Source: Linyphia triangularis
Lineage: Eukaryota > Arthropoda > Arachnida > Araneae > Linyphiidae
DNA length: 64,000 bases
Assembly (NCBI GenBank): GCA_963978545.1
Contig: OZ021724.1
Coordinates: 25,285,933-25,349,932, forward strand
Reading direction: 5' to 3'
The notes under the pieces are model-generated. The model was not told where the DNA came from and ran no database searches. It worked only from the letters and a program-made list of their open reading frames with translations. Of the stretch, positions 1-11,378 are shown piece by piece. The number at the start of each line of letters is the position of its first letter. Positions within the stretch are counted from its first letter, which is position 1. A program made the translations under genes and the position numbers.

Positions 1-391
1 GTGATCTTAGTGACTTTGGCGACATCCATGTTATTTATGCGATTTTCGCAACGAAAACTTTGTCACTGCGATATCACATTGTGATCTGTATGTGATCTTA
101 GTGATTTTGGCGACATCCATGTGATTTATGCGATTTTCGCAACGAAAGCTTTGTCACTGCGATATCACATTGTGATCTGTATGTGATCTTAGTGATTTTG
201 GCGACATCCATGTGATTTATGCGATTTTCGCAACGAAAACTTTGTCACTGCGATATCACATTGTGATCTGTATGTGATCTTAGTGATTTTGGCGACATCC
301 ATGTGATTTATGCGATTTTCGCAACAAAAGCTTTGTCACTGCGATATCACATTGTGATCTGTATGTGATCTTAGTGATTTTGACGACATTT
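1..391 (+). repeat. 91-bp tandem repeat array, plus orientation, about 4.3 copies
   Basis: Direct reading shows the same unit recurring every 91 bases, containing gtgatcttagtgattttggc, a gcgattttcgcaacgaaa segment and a gatatcac segment. Copies differ by single bases only. The array is cut by the left window edge and ends near 391, where the sequence diverges. The same unit in reverse complement forms the larger array at about 19475-21372. No coding role is likely because 91 is not a multiple of three. Confidence 0.95.
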
Positions 392-466
392 ACATTACCC
401 ATTTACATTTCCACCAGCATTCAATTGAAATTGCCAAATTATGAAAATTGTGGAATTCAGCTTTAG

Positions 467-619
467 TTTGTCGGGAAAACTGCAGATATTGAAAGAACAT
501 TTTCTATTGTTAGTAAAATTTGGAATTCTGAGAAGGCACAACTTTCTGCAATTACTCTGAAATCTTTGTTAATAACTAAAATTAACTTGTCATATTTCTG
601 CAGAGTTTCTGGATTATAG
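467..619 (+). pseudogene. hAT-family transposase C-terminal relic
   Basis: An open stretch of 50 codons ends at a TAG at 617-619. It contains ADIERTFSIVSKIWN followed by LSAITLKSLLITKIN, which resembles the C-terminal dimerisation region of hAT transposases (a small-residue/ERTFS motif, then a conserved W, then a leucine-rich LKSLL helix). A stop lies immediately upstream in frame (464-466), and no catalytic domain is visible, so this is a fragment and not a gene. It begins about 75 bp after the 91-bp array. The family assignment is by motif memory only; a translated search against hAT transposases would settle it. Confidence 0.5.
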
Positions 620-1411
620 CCTCAAAAAAATATATTAAGTATGGTTGAAAGCTAATAAAAAAGTTAAATAAACCTATGAATTACAATGTATATTGTATAT
701 CTTCCGAAAAAACCGCAAACATTGAAGATTTTAGAATTGTGTGTTCCGAACTCCATAAATAAATACGTAAAAAAAATTATCCCTTTCCCATAGCAGAGAC
801 ATGTCCTGATTTTTTAATCAGAAAAATCTGATCGTATTAGATATGACTCGTGTCTTTTAAACTATATATAGATATTGATGATATTTATTTCCCATCTCTT
901 TATTACTTTAAAATTTTGCATTTTCCCCTATTTAGTCCCCCAGTTATAACTAGATGGCGCCACTAGAGGCATGATCCCCTGAATTACTTCAGAAGTTAAT
1001 TAGTTTTCGTTTTTATTCGCAACTAGCTGAATAGTACCCGTGCTTCGCTGCGAAATTGTGCTATGTGCAATATTTTAGTTAGAGTTGCGTTGCCGACCGA
1101 GATCCGTAATTGGTGTATAGGTTCCAACTTTTGACGCTTTGTTCGCAGGATGATTCATTGATACCCAAAACCAAGCTGGCTTTGCTCTCTGAAAAGTTCA
1201 TTGACACATAAGCACAGGCTTACTTCACACGTTGAAAGGTTCATTGCTATGCAAGCATAAGCTCGCTTCATTCCCTAAAAAGTTATTGCTACGTAAACCC
1301 TTAATATTAGAAGCCCCTACCCTGTCAAGAAGCAAAAAAAAAAAAATCCCTGGTAATACAATAATATAACACCCATTTGAGAATATTTTAACACTTATTT
1401 GTAAAAAACAA
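620..1411. other. Non-coding AT-rich stretch
   Basis: No gene is seen. Poly(A)-signal-like AATAAA words follow the hAT relic. A segment at 1036-1054 (acccgtgcttcgctgcgaa) is of a kind often found in dispersed arthropod repeats, but its element cannot be defined here. Confidence 0.5.
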
Positions 1412-1895
1412 AATTAGAAGGCCATAACTATGTTGAAATTTTCAAAGCTCTAGGCCTATTAGAAGAAATTCTATTTTTCAAAAGACCATTTAAAAGGCAA
1501 AAACTACTTATGTTACAAATTTCAGAACTATAGCCAATTAGAAATCGTTTAGTAAAATATTTGTTAATTACAAAAATTAATTAAAAAAAAGCTAATCAAA
1601 ATTTTAAATTATGTTTGTCAAAAGTCTAATTAGAAGGCCAAAACTAATTATGTTGAAAATTTCAGAGCTGTAGTCCTATTAAAAATCGTTTTATGAAATA
1701 TTTGTTAATTAATTAAAAAAATTAATTAAAAAAAAAAGAAATCAAAATTTTAAAATTCTGTTTAGCAAAAATCCAATTAGAAGGCCGAAACTATACTTAT
1801 CTAGAAAATTTCAGAGATGTAGCTTTATTATAAATCGTTTATTTATAATATTTGTTAATTAATAAAAAAAAATTAAAAGAAAAATTATCCCAGAA
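1412..1895 (+). repeat. Degenerate tandem repeat, unit about 145 bp
   Basis: The word aattagaaggcc, or a close variant, recurs at 1412, 1488, 1628 and 1775. Each is followed by a similar stretch (atgttgaaaatttcagagct, then tagtcctattaaaaatcg, then an A/T-rich tract). Spacings are 76, 140 and 147, so the first unit is shortened. The copies are strongly diverged and the array looks old. Confidence 0.7.
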
Positions 1896-4844
1896 ACCTT
1901 ATATATATATATATTTTGCATGCAACATTAGCTAGGGGCTCACCATAAGGTCGTTCTTGAAGGGGGGGAAAGAAATTTTCACTATTGGAGTCTACCCAGA
2001 GGGGTGTTCCTTGGCCATTGTAAGGTACTGGTAGTAGTACAATACAGTCGTCCATCCTTGAAGACAGTCATTCACGCCCCTCACAGGTGTGGAAGATTTG
2101 GAATTTCAAGATTGTGTGGTAGAAATAGAAAATGTACATATATTAGTAGCCTACTTTTTGTTGGAAATCTAATGACGCAATTAAAATTTAGGATGCTAAT
2201 AAAAAATGAGATATAAAATAAAAATGTTGCACACTTTCAATATAAATGTTAAAATTTAATCTGTTTTTCATTTCTATTCAGATTTCCAAAATATAAAAAT
2301 ACACCTTAAAAATGTTTCTCAATGCGGTATGAAATATTTGAAATCAGAATGACATTTTTAGTGTGCTTTTAACTATTTTCTTTTTGCTTGTATGCAATTA
2401 GTTTTAACTATTTGTATAAATCTCAGTTTGTTTCAATAGTGAACGATCGTATAAAACATTTTATCATTATTGGATAATTGATTGGATTGCTGTGTAATTA
2501 TTAAGTTCTCTTAAATATTCTAAATAGTACTTAACCATTATGTCACAATAGTTGAAAATTATTGCATTTTTTATATAAACATAAACTATTTTCTAAAGTA
2601 AGAAACTGCAATATTTTATTATAAATTCAAAATGCTCCAATACAGAACAACGTACAAGAATAAGGTATAACGATTCAATACTTTGGACAAGAGAGGTAAA
2701 AGGTGAAACGTTTATTTCCTTTTTTTATTCAAAAATATGTTATAGAAACTGTACCTATTGCTTGTAATGAATTTCAAATACATATATGTGAAGAACTATA
2801 AAAGCCTGCCATTTATATATATATAAAAAGTAAAGCAATTGTACAAAAGCGTGAAAGGATATATATTGATTTATTTTAAAAACTGCTTATTAATGTTATA
2901 TTTATTACTTTTGTTTTTATAGTGAATATACCAATTATTGTTTATTACTTTAAAAAAAAAATTTCAACATCCTCACCACTAAAATTCGCGTAAAAATTTA
3001 CAGAAGACGTAATCAACCAAATTGTAAAATAAAAGTCATACAAAGAAAACAGTTATTTTGCAACAGTTACTGACTGTTTTTATTCACAATATGTTTATGA
3101 CATGTGAACTGAAATAAAAAAAGATTCGCGTACACTTCTCATCTTCCTTACCTTCTTTTTTAAAACTACGTCATTTTAGCCCCTGTATTACACTGTGGAG
3201 ATAACTTTCTTCAAGGGCCTATGTCTTTCAATTTCTTCAGATCATGTTTCAGAAATTTACACCTCCTCTTATCGGGAATTTCACCAACTAAACAATATTT
3301 GTGTTGCTACATATCGTCAAAATTGAAGACATTTTTTTATTTTTATATATTTTTTTAATAAAAGGATGAAAACTCATACGATAAATTATATTATTGGACT
3401 TTTTGTCTGTATTATTTTAATTTTACACCTTTCATACTATAATTCTTCAGATTATAGAAAATTTATCTATCTGTCTTTAGTAAATAAAAGTAATAATACA
3501 ACATAAGTGTAAAATATAATATACCAAATTTACATCCCTCATTTCTATTTCATAACCTGTAAATTGATAACAATTGGTCATATGACTATCGACACGCAAT
3601 AAAGGGAATTTTGATTTTAAAAATTTTGTTTAAAATAAACACTTTTAAAATAATTTGATTCTACAAAAATTTAAATTAAAAGTTGAAAAATATTAAAAAG
3701 AGTTTTACGACAAATTTTAACAGATTTATGGAATCAGAATATTAAATGCTCTTAAAATTCACTAAAGTTAACTTAAAGTTAAGTTTTTATTTATGGTTTG
3801 GATACTTTAAACATTTGCAAAATAATTTAGTAAAAAAATATCAAGACTTCATAGAGCCAAAAGAATAAACATTCAGCAAAGGAAATCGTAGAAATGCAGT
3901 TAGCGAAAACCCGCCTAGCAGGTAAAAGTCACTTATCATTTACTAAATTGCCCCCCTGTCAAGCAGCTTCAAAATACCCCTTTGTGTCCCAACTGAATGG
4001 GCTGGCCATGTGTGCTGTCGAAATTTCTTCCTCTCACCCCAATTCCGAAATTGTCACATGCCCCCTTCCTCTCACAGGAGCCCATGTGAAAAGGTTAAAT
4101 TAACAACTTACACAAGCAGCCGGTAATCGGGTAATTACCTGCAAAAATTACCGTATTTTAAAGTTTGGCTGGTATTTTGGAAGATAATTTGAAAATGAGG
4201 GTATTTGCGGATTTTTTTTAAAAAAATGGTGTATTTTTTATTTATTTATTTTATTTTACTACGGAAGAAGTATTTCTTTGGATAATCTGATAATGTGAAG
4301 CTTGTGTTGAAGAGACAAGAGTCTTTACAAAACCAGCAGGCGATGAAATACGAGATCAATTCAAGAGACGCGAACAAATAATAAGATCGATTGGCGGGAT
4401 AACTAATTGAAATGGTTATAGAGGGTCGCTTTAGGTCAGTTTGGCCTCTGGCCTCCAGTTCCTCCTTTTTTTGTTGTCTCGCAAGTAAAATTCAATGAAC
4501 CAAAGAACCAAGATTGCACATCTGTTCCGTTTGTTAAAAGACTGGTCGCGTTGTCGGGTGAAGGAGAGGGGGGGGGGGGGGAATGAAAAGTTTAGTATCT
4601 TTCCCTTGATCCAATCTTGACAGAAACCGATTCTATTTTCTCACATGATTTGTTAGGTTCGGCTTTTTTCTTTTCCATTTTTATCTATTAATTGGGTTAA
4701 CGTTCCAAATAATATTGAAAAATATTCTTAGATATTCTTTGGTTATTTACTAATGCTTTTCATTTAAAACTTAACAAAATGAATAATAAATTACTGCAAA
4801 TAATGATTTATTTTCAATTTGATTTTGTTCAATAAAGGAAGCAG
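1896..4844. other. Long AT-rich intergenic or intronic stretch
   Basis: No convincing gene is visible. A GC-richer patch at about 3894-4103 is open for 69 codons on the plus strand, but has no recognisable domain and no clear splice sites. A run of 14 G lies at 4568-4581. The remainder is AT-rich with short homopolymers. Confidence 0.5.
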
Positions 4845-5084
4845 TACAAATGGAAGAAATACTACCAATCTGTTTGGTTGGTTTATACGCTCAATGACCT
4901 ATTTTTATGCACAATGACGGCTAATTACGACGGGACCTACAGCTTAACGTGGATTCCGAACCACAACGAACATCCCTGCTTAATCCGGGATTCGGATCCA
5001 GCACCTTTTGGCATGTGTGACCAGAGAACTAACCACACAGCCATCAGATGGGCACCAACCAATCTGGAAATGATGTTGAAAATG
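4845..5084 (+). CDS. Putative internal exon of an unidentified host gene
   Basis: A stretch of 80 codons lies between a possible splice acceptor (ag at 4843-4844, preceded by T-rich sequence) and a donor (gt at 5085-5086, context aaaatg|gtagat). It is phase 0 on both sides. The translation starts YKWKKYYQ and includes TMTANYDGTYSLTWIPN and RDSDPAPFGMCDQRTNH. Base composition is clearly richer in GC than the AT-rich flanks, and the residue composition is balanced, as in real protein. The product is not recognised. It could also be a fragment of a decayed gene or mobile element. No neighbouring exon of the same gene was identified with confidence. Confidence 0.42.
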
Positions 5085-5356
5085 GTAGATAAATATAAAA
5101 ATAATACAACTTTAACCGCAAGATTATTATTTCTAAAAATAGTTAATTAACTTGAGAGAGCCATGAAAAACACATATTGACAATTAAAATACTTTATTTT
5201 GATTTGGAAGCAAACATTATTTCCTTTTATTATTTCAGTAACGATTAAGAAGCATGATGCAATCGAATAATTTATTTACTATATTTGTAATTTTTTTCTA
5301 ATTCCTATCATGCTCACATATCACATATATTCACCAAATTCTGTTTCACATTAAAT

Positions 5357-5392
<36 letters not shown>

Positions 5393-5527
5393 GAAAACTA
5401 TGTAAGTCTGTTATTGTATAAACTTACAGAGCCAGCAGAAGACAAATTAAAAGTAACAAATATTTTAATAAAATAACATAACGATACGTATGTTATATTT
5501 TAACCTTCCAGTCAATAAAAATGTGTA

Positions 5528-5607
<80 letters not shown>

Positions 5608-5699
5608 TAAAAAAAAAAATTAAATCATTTTCACTACTTAAATTCATTCAGAAAACAGAGCATTGTAAAAAAAAAGTATGATAAACCGTTTCAAAAGAA
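5085..5699. repeat. Simple-sequence region: poly(A) and (TA)n
   Basis: There is a run of 30 A at 5362-5391 and a perfect (TA)n microsatellite of about 74 bp at 5530-5603, in AT-rich non-coding sequence. The apparent minus-strand reading frame over the microsatellite is just alternating Ile/Tyr codons. Confidence 0.9.
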
Positions 5700-6003
5700 A
5701 GCGTCTCTAAAGCCCTGGTTTTCTAGGAAAGCGTCCCGTGATCCAGCGTTCACTTGAAAACGGGGAGTGACGTCACGAACCGGTCAGATTTTCGACAGAA
5801 CGTGTCGTTGATCATTTGCTGCCACTCTTTCTGTGGGTCCTTTCAAGGTCAGATTCTGAAAACTCTGATGGGGATTTCATTGTTCATTCTTGTCCCTTGT
5901 TCCTTCATTCTCCGCCCCTCGTCAAGAAAAGTATGTTTGAGAACACATGACCGGCAACGTACGAAATGCCGATCTACCTTATATAATGACCGGCATTTTT
6001 AGC
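5700..6003. promoter_or_regulatory. GC-richer island with a CRE-like palindrome
   Basis: About 300 bp of mixed composition stands out from the AT-rich surroundings. It holds a perfect TGACGTCA at 5768-5775, the consensus cAMP-response element bound by CREB/ATF bZIP factors. An 82-codon open frame covers 5754-6002 but has no recognisable domain. A promoter or 5' exon is possible. No TATA box or start-site motif was identified, so this is a weak inference. Confidence 0.25.
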
Positions 6004-7594
6004 AAAGTATGAAAAAGAGCCATGATAAAAATTTGAAGAAAAAAAAAAATGTTCTTCCTCAACAATACATTTGTAATTTTGAAAAAATAATGAAAAACAG
6101 CCCTTGAAAAAGCTTTTATTTAAAATACTTAAAAAGAATTTAAGTAATAAAAAAAAAAAAAAATTATGAATTTTATTAATGAAACAAAATAAAATATGAA
6201 CCTTTTTGTTGTACCAAGAAAGTTGATAATTTACTTAATTTCAATTTCACTTAACTTTATTTCTTATAAAAAGTAAAATCGTTATTTATATGAACTATAC
6301 AAAAAATTGGTGATGTATTTTATACTTGGTCGGTTTGTCATTTGGCATTCTTTAGAATGCCTGAGCAATGCGTGAAATGTTTAATCGTTTTATACTTTGC
6401 CGGCTAATTTTTGGAATAATTTAAAATGCCTAGGTGCAGGTATTCTATAGAATGCCGGATTTAATACATTATTGCCGGTAACAATTTATAAAACATAGAA
6501 AATAATGTAGGAATTGAAATGCAAATCGTCAAAGAATTCCCTTTGAATTTGATCGTTCGGTTATTGGTCAATCTAAACAACACAATTATAAAACTGAAAC
6601 AAAATTATTGATGTTATTTTAATTTATTTTAGTATTGCGGATTTAATACTTGATTGATTGTTAAAGAGTTTTTAATAATAATAGAATGCAAACTACTTTA
6701 TAGTATTCAGCAAAATTTAATTCTTACTTTTTGCAAGGACAAAATAAAGGATACCATATTTATTTTAAATTTTCTTAATTCAGTTAATGTTTGTATGCTT
6801 TTCGAGAGCAGATAATAATAATTTTTTTATATATATATATATTTTGGTTTTAATAATTTCAATTGCAACAATTCATAGTGATCGTTTAATTGTGCCAGTA
6901 TTAAATTCCGGGTAAAAGTTGAACGGTCAGAATCTCATTGACTTGAGCGTTCACCATTTTGTGCATAAAATGGTAGATTGCGAATGTGCCATGATTATAG
7001 AGGAAAATACATTCCATGCACAGATGTAAACAGAGGCGATATTAGATGTTATTCTGGTTCATGAGAAATTAGAATTTTGCTATAAAAGAATCAAATGTCA
7101 TAGTTGTTCGTTTTATACGATTTTACAATTGGTAAAATTCACGAAGTTATTTTAATTTGGCCTATAAACCAAATTCCAGGTTACTTTTATCCGAATTGTC
7201 AAACCATTACAAAAATTTAAAATCAAATTTCCGATTTTGAATAATATAATCAATATTGGCCGGATGCCTTTCAGTAAGTTATTTCAAGAAAAAACTCACC
7301 ATTCTTTACTATAATTACAGTAAAAGTTAACTATTAATTTATTTGGATTCCGGATATCCAAACTGCATGTATTCCGGAAATGAATTTCTTTTCAAAGCAA
7401 TAAAAATATTTGTTGAAATAAATTTGTTGAATATTGGAATGAATGATAAAAATTATCATCTTATCGGAATTCCGAACAAATCATTATAAAATTTTAGTCA
7501 GATTTTCGATTTTGAATTAATCAGTTTTTCAATGTGGAAGATGTAATTTCGATTGTAAAGTTACGTTTCTTTAATATAGACTATAATTATAATA
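6004..7594. other. AT-rich non-coding stretch
   Basis: No gene is seen. Short words such as aatgccgg recur (near 5968, 6415 and 6450) without forming an array. A short TA run lies near 6828-6842. Confidence 0.5.
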
Positions 7595-8061
7595 AAAACT
7601 AGGCGTGTTGAACATCGCACAACTTTCAATTACCCTATAATACTGATGTGGATTTGTGTCATTTACGGTTTTTATATTTTCATCATTCATTTAGCAAAAA
7701 TGGCCAGTTAGGTGATATTTTTTGCGATAATTCTTGCATGGGTCTTTAAAAAAAAAAATTCGCCAAAATGATGATTTAGGCAATTTACTTTTCTATAATT
7801 CGTATATTATCGTTTCCCATAAGTGAAACTGAGGAGAGAAGAAAAAACAATCGTTGATGAGGTATGCTCAAGGAAAGAGAACTCTGTGTTAAAGGCATTC
7901 ATTCTTCAACTTTTTACGCCATTCAAACATTTTTACGGGAATTTCGGAGGTGGGGATGATTAGAACACCTCAAGAGGAATTATCACAGCAATTTTGAACA
8001 AAATCGTTTCAGACGTTTTTTAGCAATTACTGAAAAACACTATTTTTTCAATGGCAACTAC
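7595..8061 (+). repeat. Dispersed repeat A, copy 1
   Basis: This segment aligns along its length with the reverse complement of 21561-22430. Shared landmarks in order are aacatcgcacaactttcaat, aaaaatggccagt, cgttgatga, the cacctccgaaattccc region on the other strand, and tttttagcaattactgaaaa. Copy 1 lacks the 413-bp insertion present in copy 2. It is followed by diverged sequence with a cacagacacacagacaca segment near 8175-8195. The family is not identified. Confidence 0.75.
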
Positions 8062-8245
8062 ATTATTTGCATGCGCGGTTTTGACGAAAACCCTAATGGT
8101 AGATCCCTGTGCCATCATCAACTTCCACACCAAATTTGAATATCGTAGGTCAAATTGTTCGGGAGTTATGCTGACCACAGACACACAGACACATTTTTTC
8201 TAGATAACAGTTTTGAATTCAGGATAATCCAAATCATAGAGAAAT

Positions 8246-8276
<31 letters not shown>

Positions 8277-9848
8277 CACCCACATTTTTTTTACTGAATA
8301 CTATACTTTCATTACCCTATGTATACACATGGGTAATTGAAAGTAATAAGTAATAGATTTACAAGGATTCCAGACAAATAAATTGCATTGTATACCGAAA
8401 ACGAATATATTTTTAATGCAATAAACGATGCATATATGACATATCTTTTGGATATCAGAATTCTGTATAAACCTGACTTTTGAAAAATATATCCTGGATG
8501 TTATGGATAGATAATAAAATATCTATTACCCCCCCCCCCATATTTATACAATTAAGCAAACAAAATTTATTAAAATAACATGTTTAGATTTGAGTGTTTT
8601 CTGGACATATGATGCTGATGTAAACTGATCGCACAATTTATATGAATATGAAAAACACTACTTGCAAAAATGTATATCATTCGGATAAAGAGTCCTTGCT
8701 ACTTGCCAAATTACAAATACACTAAAATCCATCATAAGTCAGCTTAAACTTTAACAAATACGTCCATGATTAGTTTAAGCAAATGAATAACATGATCAGT
8801 AAGATTGATGATATCGAATAAATCAGCAGAATATATGGAAATTATGATTTAAATACCTTTATTGAATATTATGTCAAGTCAGAAGTCACAAAAAAACACA
8901 ATAGACAGGTTTTAATTAAAGATTCGCTTATTTTTTTAGACTTGATAATCTAATGCTTGATAATCTAAAACTTGAATAGTTTATAATAGTTTTTTCTTAA
9001 TAATCTAAAACTTGATAATCTTAGCTAAGAAAATCTAATGAGAATATTTTTTTTAACTCCTAAAAATGAAAAAAAAAAATATATAGGAATCATTTTGGCA
9101 TATTCTGTAAAAATCTGCGGCCCACAAAAAACTGGAACATAACTTATACCGCTCATCTCTAAAAGTTAATGGCAAACGCTGCTCTAGAATATTTATAAGC
9201 ATATCGTGTTGTAATCAGAAAATAAATTCATTGTGTGTGCTTATATGTAACTTAGGAAATTTGTAAGCTGAGCATATTTATATTTAATAATGCACGTGAA
9301 TGCATTTGATTGAAACGAGTTTTTCAATTCGTTATATAACTCAGCATGTCAATAAAAAAATAACACATAATTAAAAAGAAAAGGAAAGTACGTGAAATCA
9401 AAAATTTGGAAACTAATTAAGAAGTAAAATTTTTCATTTCATGACAAAAGAAATTTTTGAAGCACACATGGTATCAAAACCCAACTAATGAAAAGTACAG
9501 ATTTAAAAACATATTCAAATTTTAAACCAATCAAAAATATCCATTTTATTTATACGTTGTACAAGCAATTGACTATGACGTAACCATACATAAATTGTCT
9601 TAGTTTTAGATATATGCAGTGGCAATACTCTAGTTGACAATGCGTTGTTGCTCCAAAACACAGCTCAAAAAGCATGGCATGGTAATCGGTCTCCCGGGAA
9701 GCATAATCAAGCAAAACCACCACCAAATCAAATCAAAGCATGGTAATCAGTGTTTTTTTATTTTTTATTATTATTATTTAACTTAAAATTATTTTTAGTC
9801 AATTAAACTTTTCTTTATCAGAAATGTGTTCTCAAACTGAGTTAATTA
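8062..9848. other. Non-coding stretch with simple repeats
   Basis: No gene is seen. It contains a run of about 29 A at 8247-8275, a C run at 8529-8538, and AT-rich sequence with repeated gataatctaa words at about 8940-9030. Confidence 0.5.
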
Positions 9849-10246
9849 CAGTGGGTAAAAAAAGTCTCCGTACGATAGCCAAAGTTGCAAATAAATTAGC
9901 ATTATTTCTAATCTTTAGCTTCATATCTTTAGTAACTATTGAAATATGTTTAATTTGACTCTTTAAAATAAGTTAATAATAAATGTCTGTTTTTACAAAA
10001 CGCAGCAAGTATTTAAATTGAAATATTTAGGAGATATTGCTAAGTGCCATGCAAAAAAAGTTTCCGTATGCAATATGAAAATGAATTCTGATGTCTTCCA
10101 TAACAGATTTGCAATAAATTTTCCAAGCTGAAGTGTACGCAAGTGTTATGAAGACATGATAGCAGCAATTGTTTAATTTTAGCTTGTAGCTGATTGTCTT
10201 AAAATAGAGTTCCTAAATCCATTTGTGAGTTGGTAATTCAGTTATG

Positions 10247-10497
10247 GGTCTATTCCTAGTTGACGTTAAAATATCGCCAAGCCGATTTGGCGCTGTTTTG
10301 TAGGCGATACAGTTCTAAATTTGGCAACCTCATTTTTTTTATTGACGTGCTTTGGCTTCAACCTTTCTATACCACAAATCATAGAGCTGGTTCGGTTCTC
10401 AATTTTTCATATTGGAATTCCGAATTGGCGACATTCTGGCTTTGTCGCCAACTTTTCAAAAGTGCGCCAACCCATAAATGTGAACTAGGAATTTACC
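10247..10497. mobile_element. 251-bp MITE nested in the Tc1 element, hAT-type 8-bp duplication
   Basis: The ends are inverted: the left begins GGTCTATTCCTAGTTGAC and the right reads inward GGTAAATTCCTAGTTCAC. The 8-bp word cagttatg flanks both sides (10239-10246 and 10498-10505), matching the 8-bp target duplication made by hAT transposases. The interior carries paired gccaa/ttggc words but no coding capacity worth naming. It must be younger than the Tc1 copy it interrupts. Confidence 0.82.
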
Positions 10498-10689
10498 CAG
10501 TTATGAAATGATGGATTATCTATGAAAAAAATTGGCGAAATCTTTAATATATATTATTGAAATCCACTGTGAGCTTCAAACTTTTGAGGATAGAGTTTGA
10601 TCCAGAAGATCTTCAAAGCTAAAACGCTTTCATAAAAGAAATATCCTATTGCAAGGTTCAATTTAATCCGCGAATAAGTGCACCTCAAG

Positions 10690-11151
10690 TCGCACTTGGC
10701 TTAAGAATTAACAAAAGCATGGAAGACAATTTCCCAAGTGACAATTTCTGTGCACTGGTTAAGACATTTTGTGTTAGAATTTCAAGATACACATATTTAT
10801 GCTTGTTTCCTTCTACATAACGTAAATTGCGACACACCAACAGCTCTCATACACCCTCATACTATAACACCTCCTCCACTGTGTTTGACAGTTCCACATA
10901 AATTCTAAATTAACATTTGTTGGTTTGGTTTTATCCAGACCATAACTCGATTATCTGACCCTTGGATATTAAATTTTAATTCATCATTAAAAAGAACTGA
11001 TTCACAGAAAGATAACTGATAACTTACATGCTTTTTTGCAAACTCAAGGCATTTTTTTCTGTTACAGGTACTTGTTTAAGGATTCTTACGGGCTGCAAGT
11101 TCATTCAGACCCGCTATTTTAATAATATTTCTCACCGTTTGAGATGTCCCT
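10690..11151 (-). pseudogene. Tc1 transposase pseudogene
   Basis: Minus-strand fragments in shifting frames run from 11151 downward: GTSQTVRNIIKIAGLNE, then LEFAKKHVSYQLSFCESVLF, then NDELKFNIQGSDNRVMVW, then VKHSGGGVIV and LTQNVLTSAQKLSLG. In order these match Tc1 transposase: the end of the helix-turn-helix region, the segment before the first catalytic Asp, the VLFxDExKF motif and the HGGGxxxVWG motif. Stops (for example TAG in place of the W of VWG) and frameshifts break it. The third catalytic residue and the C-terminus are not recognisable; the nested MITE lies downstream. It is not functional. Confidence 0.82.
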
Positions 11152-11378
11152 TCAATATTTTTATAAATTTTTAAGCCATGTGCGACTTAAGCAATATCTC
11201 CCAAGTATTTCAAATACTTGCTGCGTTTTGTAAAAACAGACATTTATTTTAAACTTATTTTAAAGAACCAAATTAAACATAATTTCAGTAGTTACTGAAG
11301 ATATGAAGCAAAAGAGTAGAAATTTTGCTAATTTATTTGTAACTTTTGCTTCCGTACTGAGACTTTTTTTACCCACAG

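Larger units (their letters stand above)
9849..11378 (-). mobile_element. Tc1-like DNA transposon, decayed, with long inverted ends
   Basis: The left end starts CAGTGGGTAAAAAAAGTC and the right end is its near-perfect inverse. The inverted ends extend about 200 bp on each side (9849 to about 10055 and about 11172 to 11378). TA dinucleotides flank both ends (9847-9848 and 11379-11380), as expected for Tc1/mariner target duplication. The interior encodes a broken Tc1-type transposase on the minus strand. Without the nested 251-bp insertion and its duplication the element is about 1.27 kb, somewhat short for Tc1 elements of this long-inverted-repeat type. Numerous stops make it non-autonomous. 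Confidence 0.88.

Noticed and set aside
5465..5647. Minus-strand open frame of 60 codons
   Set aside because: It is the (TA)n microsatellite read as Ile/Tyr alternation.
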